A stretch of 64,000 bases of DNA from Hyphomicrobiales bacterium (GTDB taxonomy: Bacteria; Pseudomonadota; Alphaproteobacteria; Rhizobiales; Beijerinckiaceae). The notes under the pieces were generated by a model. The model was given only the letters and a program-made list of their open reading frames with translations. It did not search any database and was not told the DNA's origin. The position numbers were made by a program, and so were the translations under genes. This document shows positions 17,449 through 26,153 of the stretch, piece after piece; the stretch's first letter is position 1; every line of letters begins with the position of its first letter. The DNA is taken from contig JAIYDY010000123.1 of NCBI GenBank assembly GCA_027487245.1, positions 1 to 64,000 of the forward strand. Direction: 5' to 3'.

Positions 17449-17958
17449 ATGGCCAGCCCCATGTCCCCCAAAGCCTTTCCCGTCTCGTGGGACCAGTTCC
17501 ACCGCGATGCCCGCGCGCTGGCCTGGCGGCTGGCCGATGCAGGCCCGTTCGAGGCCATCGTCTGCATCACCCGCGGCGGGCTGGTGCCGGCCGCCATCGT
17601 CTGCCGCGAACTTGGGCTGCGCGTGATCGAGACCATCGGCATCGCCAGCTACCATGACTACAAGAACCAGTCCGAACTGGTCATCGTCAAGGACATCGCG
17701 CCCTCGATCCGCGCCATCGGCGATGGCAAGGGCAAGGGCGTGCTGGTGCTCGATGACCTCGTCGACACAGGCAAGACGGCCCGCGTGGTGCGCGACATGC
17801 TGCCCAACGCCCACATTGCCACGGTCTATGCCAAGCCCGAAGGCCGCCCCCTGGTCGACACCTTCGTCACGGAGGTCAGCCAGGACACGTGGATCTATTT
17901 CCCCTGGGACATGGGCATGACCTACGTCGAGCCGATCGCCAAGGAAACCAAGGGGTAA
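17449..17958 (+). CDS. gpt: xanthine phosphoribosyltransferase
   Basis: The protein has 169 residues and salvages xanthine and guanine with PRPP. The PRPP-binding motif [14 protein letters not shown] is intact, and the N-terminal [16 protein letters not shown] and the late YFPWDMGM aromatic patch are characteristic of bacterial Gpt. The ATG at 17449 has GGAG 10 nt upstream; the ATG at 17461 is an alternative. A perfect hairpin follows the gene. Confidence 0.92.
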   Translation: MASPMSPKAFPVSWDQFHRDARALAWRLADAGPFEAIVCITRGGLVPAAIVCRELGLRVIETIGIASYHDYKNQSELVIVKDIAPSIRAIGDGKGKGVLVLDDLVDTGKTARVVRDMLPNAHIATVYAKPEGRPLVDTFVTEVSQDTWIYFPWDMGMTYVEPIAKETKG

Positions 17959-17981
17959 GCCGCCGGGCTGCGGAGCAGATT

Positions 17982-18002
17982 GAAAGGTCCCGTGGACCTT
18001 TC
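17982..18002. terminator. hairpin downstream of gpt
   Basis: A perfect 9-bp inverted repeat, GAAAGGTCC/GGACCTTTC, has a 3-nt loop and begins 23 bp after the gpt stop. No T tract follows on the plus strand, so it is either a weak terminator, an mRNA-stabilising hairpin or an extragenic palindrome. The rest of the 230-bp gap up to the marR gene holds a further TCACGC/GCGTGA arm pair but no gene. Confidence 0.5.
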
Positions 18003-18192
18003 AAAGGCCGCGAACGCACGGGTGCGAGCAAAGGGCTGACGTCACGCTTCGGCGACGGGAACCGATCACGCTTCCCCCCGGCGGAGGGCGTGAGAGTGAA
18101 ATACTGCCATCCCGGAACCGGCAAGTCCGTCGCAGGGCCAAGACCCTGAAGCACCCGGTCGATGATGAATGGCTGGGCCAGCGTCTGAGACT

Positions 18193-18672
18193 TTACCGGT
18201 TCTGATCGAGATACCGTCGCAACCTTTGCAGTTCCGGCAACATGGCACTCACCGCGTCCCGCCCCATGGCGGCTTCGATCTTGGCCAGTTCGGGTGCGAG
18301 GTTCCCGATGGCCAGCGCATGCGCTTCACGCCCCTTGGCGGTAATGGCCACAAGCTTGCTTCGCTTGTCGTCCGGGTCCTGGGTCAACGTCACGAGGTCC
18401 TTGCGGTGCATGCCCTCGACAACGCCACCCATGGTCGGTTTGGAGACCTGAAATGCTTGCGCAAGCTTGTTGATATTGGGCTTGCCGCCCAACCGGACGA
18501 AATGGTTGAGGATGCGGAACTGAGCCATTGTGATGTGGAACGGGAGAACCGCCTCCAGCTTCGCGCCGGCCAACTGGCTGATGATGCCAATTTCGTTGAG
18601 CAGAACGAAAGAAGGAGGCGGTGGGTCAGGAAGATGGGTCAAGAGGCTGTGATCCGGGTCTCCAACGGCCAT
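18193..18672 (-). CDS. MarR family transcriptional regulator
   Basis: The protein has 159 residues with a winged helix-turn-helix. ITMAQFRILNHFVRLG leads into NKLAQAFQVSKPTMGGVVEGM (recognition helix), and the wing is DPDDKRSKLVAITAKG with the conserved DxRS-type motif. MarR proteins usually repress adjacent genes until a phenolic or oxidant ligand binds. The gene overlaps the 3' end of the upstream nitroreductase-like gene by 34 bp, so the two form an operon, and the site near 19782 is its likely operator. The start is taken at MAVGDPDHS. Confidence 0.88.
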   Translation of the reverse strand: MAVGDPDHSLLTHLPDPPPPSFVLLNEIGIISQLAGAKLEAVLPFHITMAQFRILNHFVRLGGKPNINKLAQAFQVSKPTMGGVVEGMHRKDLVTLTQDPDDKRSKLVAITAKGREAHALAIGNLAPELAKIEAAMGRDAVSAMLPELQRLRRYLDQNR

Positions 18673-19772
18673 CGCGGCGTTGGACCGACACCAGGACCAT
18701 AGCCAATCCTCGCCAGCATTTGAACCCGCGCCGGCGCTTTGACATCGACATGCGCGTGGAAGGCGGCAAGTTCCTTCGACATCTCCGGGAACTCCTGGAG
18801 AACCTGGCTCATCGGATGCAGGCACAGGCCCTTTTCGACGGCTGTCAGCGCAATCCGCATCCAGGCGCGCCCTGCTTCGATCTGATCGACACGTGTGTTG
18901 CCGTCAGTGGCATACCAGATGGCGGCCGGCGTGGCACCGATCGACGCGGTGTAGCGCTCCGTTCCAGCGCGAAAGGCAGGGCTGGAGGTATCAGCCATCA
19001 TGGTGCGGTTGATCCGGCCACTCGCCAGCAGGGTTTCAATCATCGGTCCGCCGATCGAGATGCCATCCGGATTGGCTGCGATTTCCGCCTGCCCGATCCG
19101 CATGAGATTGACGCTCTCCTCCCACGTCCGTGGGGTCGTTACTTCAATCTCGCCCGCGCGTGTCATGAAACCGCGGATTGCCGTCATCGCCTGCGGGTCC
19201 GTTTCAATCCTGATCGCGTGCAAGTTTGAACGCGGCGAGGCAATGATGGCGGCCAGGTCGCCGGCAGGGATGACGCGCGCCATGTCATAGGGTGCCTTGG
19301 TGCTGCGTCTGCTCAGGATATGCCGGAACAACGGGTCCGCTGGCACAGTGCGCGCAAGCCGCATCATGGCGACAGGCCGCCCATCGATGCCGGTCTCGGA
19401 GAAGCCATCCGGAAACAACGTGGTTTCGACGCTGCGCCCTGATTGTGACGCGGCAATCACGAAGCTCTCAATGAAGGCACCAAGTCCAATCATGATCTGC
19501 CGGGAAAAGGGATCGGTCTGCGGCAACAGTCTTGTCGGATCACAGAACAGCAAGACCGTTTCCGGCGTTCGCAGGTCGACCATCCATGGTTGTCTGTTGT
19601 GAGGGTTGGGAGCGAGGATCGCATAGGCGAGGGCTTGCCTGCGAACGTCCCCCTGGATGGACGGCGCAAGCTGCCAAGGGGCTGCAGGGTTCACTTGTGC
19701 ATGAGCACTCCAAGGGTTGACGGCGAGAATGATTCCACCCCCGACGAGGCGCAGGAACGAACGGCGTTGCAT
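18639..19772 (-). CDS. Tat-exported nitroreductase-fold protein (Acg-like)
   Basis: The protein has 377 residues. It begins MQRRSFLRLVGGG, a twin-arginine signal, so it should be exported folded with its cofactor. The mature part has a nitroreductase-type FMN fold of the Acg kind: ILAPNPHNRQPWMVDL with the NRQPW motif, RRSTKAPYD in the middle, and GLCLHPMSQVLQEFPEM near the end. These proteins resemble nitroreductases but often lack measurable turnover and may sequester flavin. It is cotranscribed with the marR gene and has its own promoter with an operator-like sequence. Confidence 0.8.
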   Translation of the reverse strand: MQRRSFLRLVGGGIILAVNPWSAHAQVNPAAPWQLAPSIQGDVRRQALAYAILAPNPHNRQPWMVDLRTPETVLLFCDPTRLLPQTDPFSRQIMIGLGAFIESFVIAASQSGRSVETTLFPDGFSETGIDGRPVAMMRLARTVPADPLFRHILSRRSTKAPYDMARVIPAGDLAAIIASPRSNLHAIRIETDPQAMTAIRGFMTRAGEIEVTTPRTWEESVNLMRIGQAEIAANPDGISIGGPMIETLLASGRINRTMMADTSSPAFRAGTERYTASIGATPAAIWYATDGNTRVDQIEAGRAWMRIALTAVEKGLCLHPMSQVLQEFPEMSKELAAFHAHVDVKAPARVQMLARIGYGPGVGPTPRWPLETRITAS

Positions 19773-19781
19773 GGCTATCTC

Positions 19782-19829
19782 CTTATTAGTAAGTAAGCTT
19801 CCTTTATATTATGAAGCGAGAATGGTCAA
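19782..19829 (-). promoter_or_regulatory. promoter with MarR-type operator
   Basis: On the minus strand TTGACC (complement of 19824-19829) and TATAAA (complement of 19803-19808) are spaced by 15 bp. Just downstream, at the expected transcription start, is CTTACTTACTAATAAG (19782-19797), an AT-rich imperfect palindrome of the kind MarR dimers bind. AAGGAG follows at the 3' edge of this element, ahead of the start codon. The arrangement predicts repression of the nitroreductase-marR operon by its own MarR product. Confidence 0.55.
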
Positions 19830-20138
19830 GCACACCGGATGGCCTTGGGCGCACGGCCGCGAAAACCGGCCCACGCATCAAGACGGGGATGGTCGGGTCA
19901 GCCCGACCATGACGGCTGTGGCAAAAGCCTGGGGTCATCTACTCCCGGTGTCTTAGCCGCCCCTGTGGCGGCCATCTCGTTTCGAAGGATGCGACGCCTC
20001 TCGCGCCGGGATCACCGGCAAAAGGCCGGTGATGACACTGGATGGCGTTGCGTTGGCTGCGCCCCTCCCCTTCCCCTGCCAGCCTCTTTCTTCTAGCCTC
20101 CCGGCCAAGAGGAACGCCCAACGAAAGCGAAGCCATCA
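19830..20138. other. structured intergenic region with three perfect hairpins
   Basis: No gene is visible here. Three perfect inverted repeats follow one another: ATGGTCGGG/CCCGACCAT (19889-19910, 4-nt loop), GCCGCC/GGCGGC (19956-19972) and ATCACCGGC/GCCGGTGAT (20011-20033, 5-nt loop). None has a clear T tract. The region precedes the acyl ligase gene and could be its structured leader, a small RNA or a group of extragenic palindromes. Confidence 0.45.
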
Positions 20139-21707
20139 ATGGCCGGCACTGAATTCTCCGTCGCGCGCGCGCGGCGCACGCTCTGGTCTGCCCTGCTTGA
20201 TGCCGTCTCGGCCCATGGCAAGAACAAGATCATCCTGGAAGACCCCGAGCGCAGCCCGCTGACCTATGGCAGGCTGGTGCTGGGCGCACTGGTGCTGGGT
20301 GCAAAGCTGCGCGAGTTGACCAACAATGCCGAACGGGTCGGCGTGCTGCTGCCCAATGTGCAGGGCATCGCCGTCACCGTGTTCGGGCTGACCGCCTTTG
20401 GCCGCGTGCCGGCCATGCTCAATTTCACGGCCGGGCTCAAGAACCTGCGCGCCGCCTGCGAGGTCGGCGACGTCCGCACCATCGTGACGTCGCGGCGTTT
20501 CGTCGATCAGGGCAAGCTGGATGACGTGGTCGCCGCCCTCGAACAGGGCCGCCGCGTCATCTACCTTGAGGATGTGCGCAAGCAGATCACCAGCCTCGAC
20601 AAGATCATCGGCGCTTTGGCCAGCATCACGCCGCGTTCGACCATCGGCGCGAAACTGGATGTCGACAGCGAGGCTGTGGTGCTGTTCACCTCCGGCACCG
20701 AAGGGCAGCCCAAGGGGGTGGTGCTGAGCCACGCCAATCTGGTAGCCAACGCGATGCAGATCTTCGCCCATGCCGACGGCATGCTGAGTGCGAACGACGT
20801 GGTGATGAATCCGCTGCCGGTGTTTCATTCGTTCGGGCTGACGGCGGCCACGCTGATGCCGCTGCTGAACGGCATGAAGGTGGTGATGTATCCCACGCCG
20901 CTGCACTACAAGCAGGTGCCCAAGCTGATCGGCGAAACGGCCTGCACCGTGCTGTTGGGAACCGACACCTTCCTGCAAGGCTATGCCCGCGCCGCCGACG
21001 AGGCCGACCTGAAGACAGTCAGAATCGTGATCGCCGGGGCCGAGCGCGTCAAGGACGAGACTCGCCGCATGTGGGAGCCCTATGGGGCCATTATCTGCGA
21101 GGGCTACGGCTGCACCGAATGCGCGCCCGTGCTGACCTGCAACACCATCGGCGACGGCGCGCGCCACGGCTCGGTCGGGCGCATGCTGCCCGGCATCGCC
21201 CACCGGCTCGACAAGGTCGAGGGCATCGACACGGGCGGGCGGCTGTTCGTGCAGGGCCCCAACGTCATGATGGGCTACCTGCTGGCAGACAGGCCGAACA
21301 CGATCGTGGCACCAGACGGGGGCTGGCATGACACCGGCGACATCGTCGACATCGACGATGCCGGCTTCGTCAGCATCAAGGGCCGCGCCAAGCGCTTTGC
21401 CAAACTTGGCGGCGAGATGATCTCGCTGGCGGCGGTCGAGAGCATGGTCTCCTCACTCTGGCCGGGCCACAACCATGTGGTCGTCTCGCTACCCGATCCG
21501 AAGAAGGGCGAGCAACTCGTGCTTGTCACAGAGAAGCCGGATGGCGACCGCAAGGCGCTGCTCAAGGAAGCGCAGGCCCAGGGCTTTCCGGAACTTTGGA
21601 TTCCGCGCGCCATCCTCGTCACCCAGACCATCCCGGTGCTCGGCTCGGGCAAGGTCGACTACACCGCCACGCGCGATCTGGCGCAGACCATGCGCACCTT
21701 GCTGTAG
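20139..21707 (+). CDS. AMP-binding acyl-CoA/acyl-ACP ligase
   Basis: The protein has 522 residues and a complete ANL-superfamily adenylating domain. The P-loop FTSGTEGQPKGVVLSH, the adenine motif YGCTE, the ATP ribose Asp in WHDTGDIVDID, and GSGKVDYTATR near the C terminus are all present. It resembles the ligase half of the E. coli Aas protein (acyl-ACP synthetase) without the acyltransferase half. It probably activates fatty acids for phospholipid repair or synthesis, but the acceptor (CoA or ACP) cannot be decided here. Confidence 0.88.
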   Translation: MAGTEFSVARARRTLWSALLDAVSAHGKNKIILEDPERSPLTYGRLVLGALVLGAKLRELTNNAERVGVLLPNVQGIAVTVFGLTAFGRVPAMLNFTAGLKNLRAACEVGDVRTIVTSRRFVDQGKLDDVVAALEQGRRVIYLEDVRKQITSLDKIIGALASITPRSTIGAKLDVDSEAVVLFTSGTEGQPKGVVLSHANLVANAMQIFAHADGMLSANDVVMNPLPVFHSFGLTAATLMPLLNGMKVVMYPTPLHYKQVPKLIGETACTVLLGTDTFLQGYARAADEADLKTVRIVIAGAERVKDETRRMWEPYGAIICEGYGCTECAPVLTCNTIGDGARHGSVGRMLPGIAHRLDKVEGIDTGGRLFVQGPNVMMGYLLADRPNTIVAPDGGWHDTGDIVDIDDAGFVSIKGRAKRFAKLGGEMISLAAVESMVSSLWPGHNHVVVSLPDPKKGEQLVLVTEKPDGDRKALLKEAQAQGFPELWIPRAILVTQTIPVLGSGKVDYTATRDLAQTMRTLL

Positions 21708-21796
21708 GGCGCGCGGCAGGCGGGCCGGCGCCTGCGCATCTTTCCATGCGCCGCCGGCTGCGCTAACCCACTCAGCGGCGACGGCGCGTTTTGAAT

Positions 21797-21884
21797 GCGG
21801 ACATGGCGAAACTGGTAGACGCAAGGGACTTAAAATCCCTCGGCCTCAAAAACCGTGCGGGTTCGACCCCCGCTGTCCGCACCA
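21797..21884 (+). tRNA. tRNA-Leu (anticodon UAA)
   Basis: The 88-nt gene folds into a class II tRNA. The acceptor stem GCGGACA/TGTCCGC is perfect and is followed by A and an encoded CCA. The anticodon stem AGGGA/TCCCT encloses the loop CTTAAAA with anticodon TAA at 21831-21833. A long variable arm and a GGGTTCGACCCCC-type T-arm are present. It reads UUA, a rare leucine codon in this GC-rich sequence. Confidence 0.97.
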
Positions 21885-21906
21885 GCCGCGCCATCCGGGG
21901 CGCGAA

Positions 21907-21938
21907 CTCTTTGGCGCGGGCTCTTTGGCGCGGGCTCT
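21907..21938 (+). repeat. short tandem repeat after tRNA-Leu
   Basis: CTCTTTGGCGCGGG occurs twice head to tail, followed by a third partial copy (CTCT). It lies between the tRNA and the end of the FAD monooxygenase gene. No integrase or second copy of the tRNA 3' end is near, so it is a local duplication rather than an attachment site. Confidence 0.7.
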
Positions 21939-21953
21939 CTGCCGGCAGGGGCG

Positions 21954-23177
21954 TCAGGGATTTGCCGGCAACCGCCAGCCATAGAGCCAAGAATAGCGCT
22001 TGCGCATGCCAGCATCCCCGAGCTGTTTCAGCACGAGGTCGCGCGCCACGTTGAGGGGAAAGCCGGCGTGATACATCCGGCCATTGCTGCGGCCTGTCTC
22101 CTGCACGCGCGCCGCGCGAGCGGCCCGAAGGCCGGCAAAGCGCTTCAACGCATCCGGCACGGCCTGCACCGCCTGGCGACTGGCCTGCCCGTCGGCCAGC
22201 CAGGCGGCGGGCAGCAGTTGCGCCAGCAAACCCGCATCCTCGATGGCAAGACCCGCCCCCTGTGCCAGGAACGGCAGGACAGGATGGGCGGCATCGCCGA
22301 TCAGCGCCACGCGACCATGCGCCATGGCGGCAGGCGGACAATCGAACAGTGACCAGACCTGCCAGCTCGGAGCGCCCTCGATCAGCCCGCGCAGAGGCGC
22401 AGCTGCGGCTTTGAGCAAGCCCGAAAGCCTGGCCGGATCGCCCTCGCGGGTCCACTCAGGCGATGGCTCCTGCGCGCGGCGGATCAGCACGAGATTGATC
22501 TCGCGGCCTTCCGCCACCGGATAGTGGACGGCGTGCCCGGCTGTGCCGAGCCAGAGGTTGACGGCAGGCCCGCTGGCAAAGGCATCGACCGCCGCAACAG
22601 GCAGCAGCGTCCGCCACGCTTCATAGCCCAGAAAGCGCGGCTCGGACCGATCCCCGACCAGCTTTCGCACCGAGGACCAGAGCCCGTCCGCGCCGATGAC
22701 GGCGCAGGCCTCGATGACCTCGGCCTGCCCGCGCCCGGATTCGATGGTGACGCCGACCCCTCCGGCGTGCTGGACCAAGGCCTTGACCGAGCGCCCGACA
22801 AGCAGCCGGATGCCCGGCGTCATCCGCGCGGCATCGAGCAGCGCGGTCTGGAGATCGGCCCGCTTCAGGCACCAGAACGGGGCATTGTCAGGCTCTGCCA
22901 GCGTGCGCATCGGCATGCCGGCATAGGGCTCACCACCACCGAAGTGCCGGATATCCAGCCGGCGCGGGGCCACGGCATGCCGCCCGATCCCTGCCGCGAG
23001 CCCGAGCACGTCAAGCACGCTGGTCGCATTGGGCGAGAGTTGAAGCCCGGCCCCGACCTCGCTGAAGCCGGCCCGGCGCTCGACCAGCACAACAGGCACG
23101 CCGGCGCGGGCAAGCGCCACGGCAGCCGTCAGGCCGGCAATGCCGGCCCCGGCAATCAGCACGGGAAGGTTGGTCAC
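21954..23177 (-). CDS. FAD-dependent aromatic monooxygenase
   Basis: The protein has 407 residues of the salicylate hydroxylase type. The FAD dinucleotide fold GAGIAGLTAAVALARAG is at residues 10-26, a conserved DG motif in GADGLWSSVRK at about 165, and the GD motif in ALIGDAAHPVLPFLAQGAG at about 300. Such enzymes hydroxylate aromatic acids with NAD(P)H and O2; the substrate is unknown. It lies 21 bp downstream of the zinc-finger gene on the same strand. Confidence 0.88.
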   Translation of the reverse strand: MTNLPVLIAGAGIAGLTAAVALARAGVPVVLVERRAGFSEVGAGLQLSPNATSVLDVLGLAAGIGRHAVAPRRLDIRHFGGGEPYAGMPMRTLAEPDNAPFWCLKRADLQTALLDAARMTPGIRLLVGRSVKALVQHAGGVGVTIESGRGQAEVIEACAVIGADGLWSSVRKLVGDRSEPRFLGYEAWRTLLPVAAVDAFASGPAVNLWLGTAGHAVHYPVAEGREINLVLIRRAQEPSPEWTREGDPARLSGLLKAAAAPLRGLIEGAPSWQVWSLFDCPPAAMAHGRVALIGDAAHPVLPFLAQGAGLAIEDAGLLAQLLPAAWLADGQASRQAVQAVPDALKRFAGLRAARAARVQETGRSNGRMYHAGFPLNVARDLVLKQLGDAGMRKRYSWLYGWRLPANP

Positions 23178-23198
23178 GGGCGGCTTCGAGGTCGTGCG

Positions 23199-23453
23199 TC
23201 AGGCAGCCTTGGCCGCGTCGCCGGCCCATTCGCAGGCCTGAGGCTCACAATGACCAGCACCGATTGCAGCGTCGTAGCGATAAAGCGTCGAGCAATACGG
23301 GCAGACAATCTCGCCATCATCGCCCATGTCGAGAAAGACATGCGGATGATCGAGCGGCGGCTTGGCCCCGATGCACATGAACTCCTTGGAGCCCACCTTG
23401 ATGACCGGCACGCCGGGCTCGTTGTGGAAGTGCGGAACACCCTTCTCGGCCAT
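23199..23453 (-). CDS. zinc-finger protein related to complex I subunit NDUFS6
   Basis: The protein has 84 residues of the zf-CHCC family. Possible zinc ligands are the His residues in the DHPHVF segment and the cysteines in the IVCPYCSTLY motif. The sequence LYRY and the N-terminal KEFMCIGAKPPLDHPHVF are typical. Mitochondrial NDUFS6 and its alphaproteobacterial counterpart are accessory subunits of respiratory complex I, and that is the likeliest role. No nuo genes are in the window. Confidence 0.85.
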   Translation of the reverse strand: MAEKGVPHFHNEPGVPVIKVGSKEFMCIGAKPPLDHPHVFLDMGDDGEIVCPYCSTLYRYDAAIGAGHCEPQACEWAGDAAKAA

Positions 23454-23536
23454 GATCGGATCCTCTCACGTCTGATTTGGCCGGCACCATAGTGGGATGG
23501 AGCCTGAGAGGCCATAGGGCAGATTGACAGAACGAC

Positions 23537-23592
23537 TTGACAACAGAGGCGAACCTGATTTATCGAACGTTCATTCGTCGAATGGACATTCG
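23537..23592 (+). promoter_or_regulatory. tetR promoter with two tandem 14-bp operators
   Basis: TTGACA (23537-23542) and a weak -10 (TTATCG, 23560-23565, 17-bp spacing) form a promoter. Overlapping and following the -10 are two copies of one palindrome architecture: CGAACG-TT-CATTCG (23564-23577) and CGAATG-GA-CATTCG (23579-23592, perfect). Their centres are 15 bp apart. The position over the start of transcription predicts autorepression by two TetR dimers. Confidence 0.7.
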
Positions 23593-23596
23593 CCTT

Positions 23597-24202
23597 ATGC
23601 GCTCCAGAAATGCTGAATTGAACAAATCGCGGCGTGCCGCGATCATTGCGGCCGCCAGTGCGTCTTTTGTGCAGCGCGGTTTTCATTCCACCAGCATGAA
23701 GGATATCTGTGCCGTCGCCGCCATGAGCCCAGGCACCATCTATCACTACTTCCGCTCGAAGGCAGACATCATCGCAGGAATTGTAGATGACGAGCGCCAG
23801 TGGCGGAATGATCTGCTCGCACCACTTGCACACACCGACGATTTCCTCACGAGCTTCTCTGCAATACTCGACGAGATTGTCGTGCGCGTGAGCGACAGCG
23901 ATCTCGCCTTGCAGGCCGAGGTCATTGCCGAAGTTCTTCGGCAACCGGATTTGCAGGAACGGGTCCGGGCCAACGATCTCGAGACCTGGGAAACTGTCGC
24001 CATGGCCATTCGCTCTGCCCAGGCGAGCAGGCAACTCAATCCCGATTTGAATCCCGACCACGCAGCCCGGCTTGTCGTGAACATGGTCGATGGCTTGATG
24101 TCTCAGGCTACATTTCATGGACTTGATCAGATCAGTGATCAACTCCCTTCAATGAAATCGGCCCTTGCCCGAATGCTGACAGGACAAGGTGAAGGCAAAT
24201 GA
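23597..24202 (+). CDS. TetR family transcriptional regulator
   Basis: The protein has 201 residues. The helix-turn-helix lies at about residues 12-58 (AAIIAAASASFVQRGFHST, then MKDICAVAAMSPGTIYHYF), with the typical GTIYHYFRSKADI. The rest is an all-helical ligand domain. I chose the ATG at 23597 because the upstream in-frame ATG at 23582 sits inside the second operator palindrome. No Shine-Dalgarno is visible and the predicted leader is only about 25 nt. Its stop overlaps the DUF418 start (ATGA), so it should control that membrane gene. GC is lower than in the flanks. Confidence 0.9.
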   Translation: MRSRNAELNKSRRAAIIAAASASFVQRGFHSTSMKDICAVAAMSPGTIYHYFRSKADIIAGIVDDERQWRNDLLAPLAHTDDFLTSFSAILDEIVVRVSDSDLALQAEVIAEVLRQPDLQERVRANDLETWETVAMAIRSAQASRQLNPDLNPDHAARLVVNMVDGLMSQATFHGLDQISDQLPSMKSALARMLTGQGEGK

Positions 24203-25428
24203 ACAGTCCGGCCTGCGGCGATGCAGATGACGCCCGAAAGTCCAACGCTGTGCCGCGCGCACAGGATATCGATGCACTCCGCGGTTTCGCCCTAATGGGC
24301 ATTATCGTTGTCAATGCGCCGTACTTCGCTTTTCCAGTGACGCATGTGCCAAACCCAACGACGCTTCTCGACGGTGTTGCCTTGCTGATTGGCAACAGCG
24401 CTTTTGCCGGCAAGTTCTTCCTGATGTTCTCGTTTCTGTTCGGGTTCGGCTTCGCTCGAATCCTGCAGAAAGACGTAGGCGATCCTGTTGTCTTGCGTGG
24501 CAAGTTCGCTCGCCGTCTTCTGGCGCTATTCGCCTTTGGTCTGGCCCATGCGATTCTTCTGTTTCCCGGTGACATCCTGATGCTCTACGCCATTCTTGGC
24601 TCAGTTCTTTGGCTTTGCCGCAAGAAGCCTGTGAAGACCCTGCTGATGGCATCGGGCGTGATCTACTTCTGCGCGGCAGCTGCACAGGTCTTTGTTATCC
24701 AGGAGGCGATCCTGCACTCAGCAAGCATCAATGCTGCAATGCAAGTCGCAGCCGGACAAGGCTACCTTGGCAGTTTCACGGATGCTGTCGTCCAGCGGAT
24801 CAATGACTTGCCGGTCGCTCTTGGCTTTGTCGCCCTCTTCAACGGGCTGCCTGCGCTGGCAATGTTTCTCGTGGGATTGGCTGCGGGGCGATCAGGCGTG
24901 TTTCCGCCCTCCCAGGAGACATTGCGGAAACATCATGGAAGGGTGCGCTTTGCATTCATCTCAGGGCTGTTGGGCAGTAGCGCATCATTCCTGTCAGTGC
25001 TCTTGCTGTCAGGGACGACGCAAGAAGCAGGTTCCGGTCTGATGACCGTCAGCCTGATCTGTTTTTGCATCTGCGCACCGGTGCTGTCGTTCGGGATGGC
25101 GATGACAGTGCTCAGTTGGGCTCAGAACGCCAGACATTCTGCGCTGGTCCGTTGGTTGGCCGCGACCGGCAGCAGTTCGCTTAGCGGCTATATTCTGCAC
25201 TCTATCATTCTCGGGTCGGTTTTCATGGGATGGGGCCTTGGCTTGTTTGGGGCGCTTGGGCCCGCTGTCATCATGCTTGTTGCTTTTGCAACCTTTTCAG
25301 CGGTCGTCATCATCCTGAATGCATGGAAACGCTGGTTCCGCTATGGCCCGGATGAGTGGCTGCTGAGGTCCTTTGTCGACCTGAGCTGGAAACCAATTCG
25401 GAACGAACCTTACTCATCAAGGACATGA
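24199..25428 (+). CDS. DUF418 (YeiB-like) membrane protein
   Basis: The protein has 409 residues and about ten membrane helices. The N-terminal IDALRGFALMGIIVVN is the signature of the DUF418/acyltransferase-3-like group. The later RLLALFAFGLAHAILLFPGDILMLYAILG and the C-terminal WFRYGPDEWLLRS are the DUF418 hallmarks. The function is unknown, with transport or envelope acyl transfer suggested. It is translationally coupled to tetR. The tetR/DUF418 pair has lower GC and more A/T-ending codons than its neighbours, suggesting later acquisition. Confidence 0.88.
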   Translation: MNSPACGDADDARKSNAVPRAQDIDALRGFALMGIIVVNAPYFAFPVTHVPNPTTLLDGVALLIGNSAFAGKFFLMFSFLFGFGFARILQKDVGDPVVLRGKFARRLLALFAFGLAHAILLFPGDILMLYAILGSVLWLCRKKPVKTLLMASGVIYFCAAAAQVFVIQEAILHSASINAAMQVAAGQGYLGSFTDAVVQRINDLPVALGFVALFNGLPALAMFLVGLAAGRSGVFPPSQETLRKHHGRVRFAFISGLLGSSASFLSVLLLSGTTQEAGSGLMTVSLICFCICAPVLSFGMAMTVLSWAQNARHSALVRWLAATGSSSLSGYILHSIILGSVFMGWGLGLFGALGPAVIMLVAFATFSAVVIILNAWKRWFRYGPDEWLLRSFVDLSWKPIRNEPYSSRT

Positions 25429-25440
25429 AGAGCAGAACGC

Positions 25441-26133
25441 TCACATCAGCCTGAGCCCCTTGAAACTCGCATGGCCGTCGCGGCCCACGATGATGTGGTC
25501 ATGCACCACGATGCCCATCGCCTTTGCCACGGCAATGATCTCGCGCGTCATGGTGATGTCGGCCTGGCTCGGCGTCGGATCGCCGGAGGGATGGTTGTGG
25601 ACCAGCACGATGGCCGTGGAGGACAATTCCAGCGCCCGGCGCACGATCTCGCGCGGATAGACCGGCGTATGGTCGACCGTGCCGACCTGCTGCACCTCAT
25701 CGGCGATCAGGGCGTTCTTCTTGTCGAGAAACAGGATGCGGAACTGCTCGCGCGCCTCGAAGGCCATGGCCGCGCGGCAATAATCGATCACCGCCGTCCA
25801 GCTTCCCAGCACGGCACGCTTCGTCACCTGCCCCCTTGCAAGGCGCTGGCCGGCGGCCGCCACGATCCTGAGATCTGCGGCGACCGCCTCGCCGACGCCG
25901 GGCACCTCGGTCAGCAAATGCTGAGGCGCGGCAACCACTTCGGCGAAGGACCCGAATCTGCGTATCAACTCCTTCGCAATCGGCTTCACGTCGCGCCGCG
26001 GGATCGAGCGGAACAGCACCAGTTCGAGCAATTCGTAATCGGCCAGCGCATCAGGCCCGGCTGTCAGGAAACGCTCGCGCAGCCGGTCGCGGTGCCCGAT
26101 ATAGTGCGGGTCCGGAGCGGGATCAGATGCCAT
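25441..26133 (-). CDS. radC: RadC (UPF0758) JAB-domain protein
   Basis: The protein has 230 residues. An N-terminal helix-hairpin-helix-like region ([18 protein letters not shown]) is followed by an MPN/JAB domain. Its metalloprotease-type motif [14 protein letters not shown] has the two His, the Ser and the final Asp intact. The historic link to recombination repair is not supported and the real role is unknown. It is 20 bp downstream of map on the same strand, as in many relatives. Confidence 0.92.
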   Translation of the reverse strand: MASDPAPDPHYIGHRDRLRERFLTAGPDALADYELLELVLFRSIPRRDVKPIAKELIRRFGSFAEVVAAPQHLLTEVPGVGEAVAADLRIVAAAGQRLARGQVTKRAVLGSWTAVIDYCRAAMAFEAREQFRILFLDKKNALIADEVQQVGTVDHTPVYPREIVRRALELSSTAIVLVHNHPSGDPTPSQADITMTREIIAVAKAMGIVVHDHIIVGRDGHASFKGLRLM

Positions 26134-26153
26134 CGCGGCAGGCCGGCAAGGGA

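Noticed and set aside
17982..18130. A small gene between gpt and marR.
   Set aside because: Only short frames without ribosome sites exist; hairpin arms explain the sequence better.
21797..21953. tRNA-Leu as an integration site for a mobile element.
   Set aside because: There is no integrase, no second copy of the tRNA 3' end nearby, and the neighbouring genes look chromosomal.
25441..26133. RadC as a marker of an anti-restriction or defence island.
   Set aside because: It is in the conserved map-radC arrangement with no phage or defence genes near.
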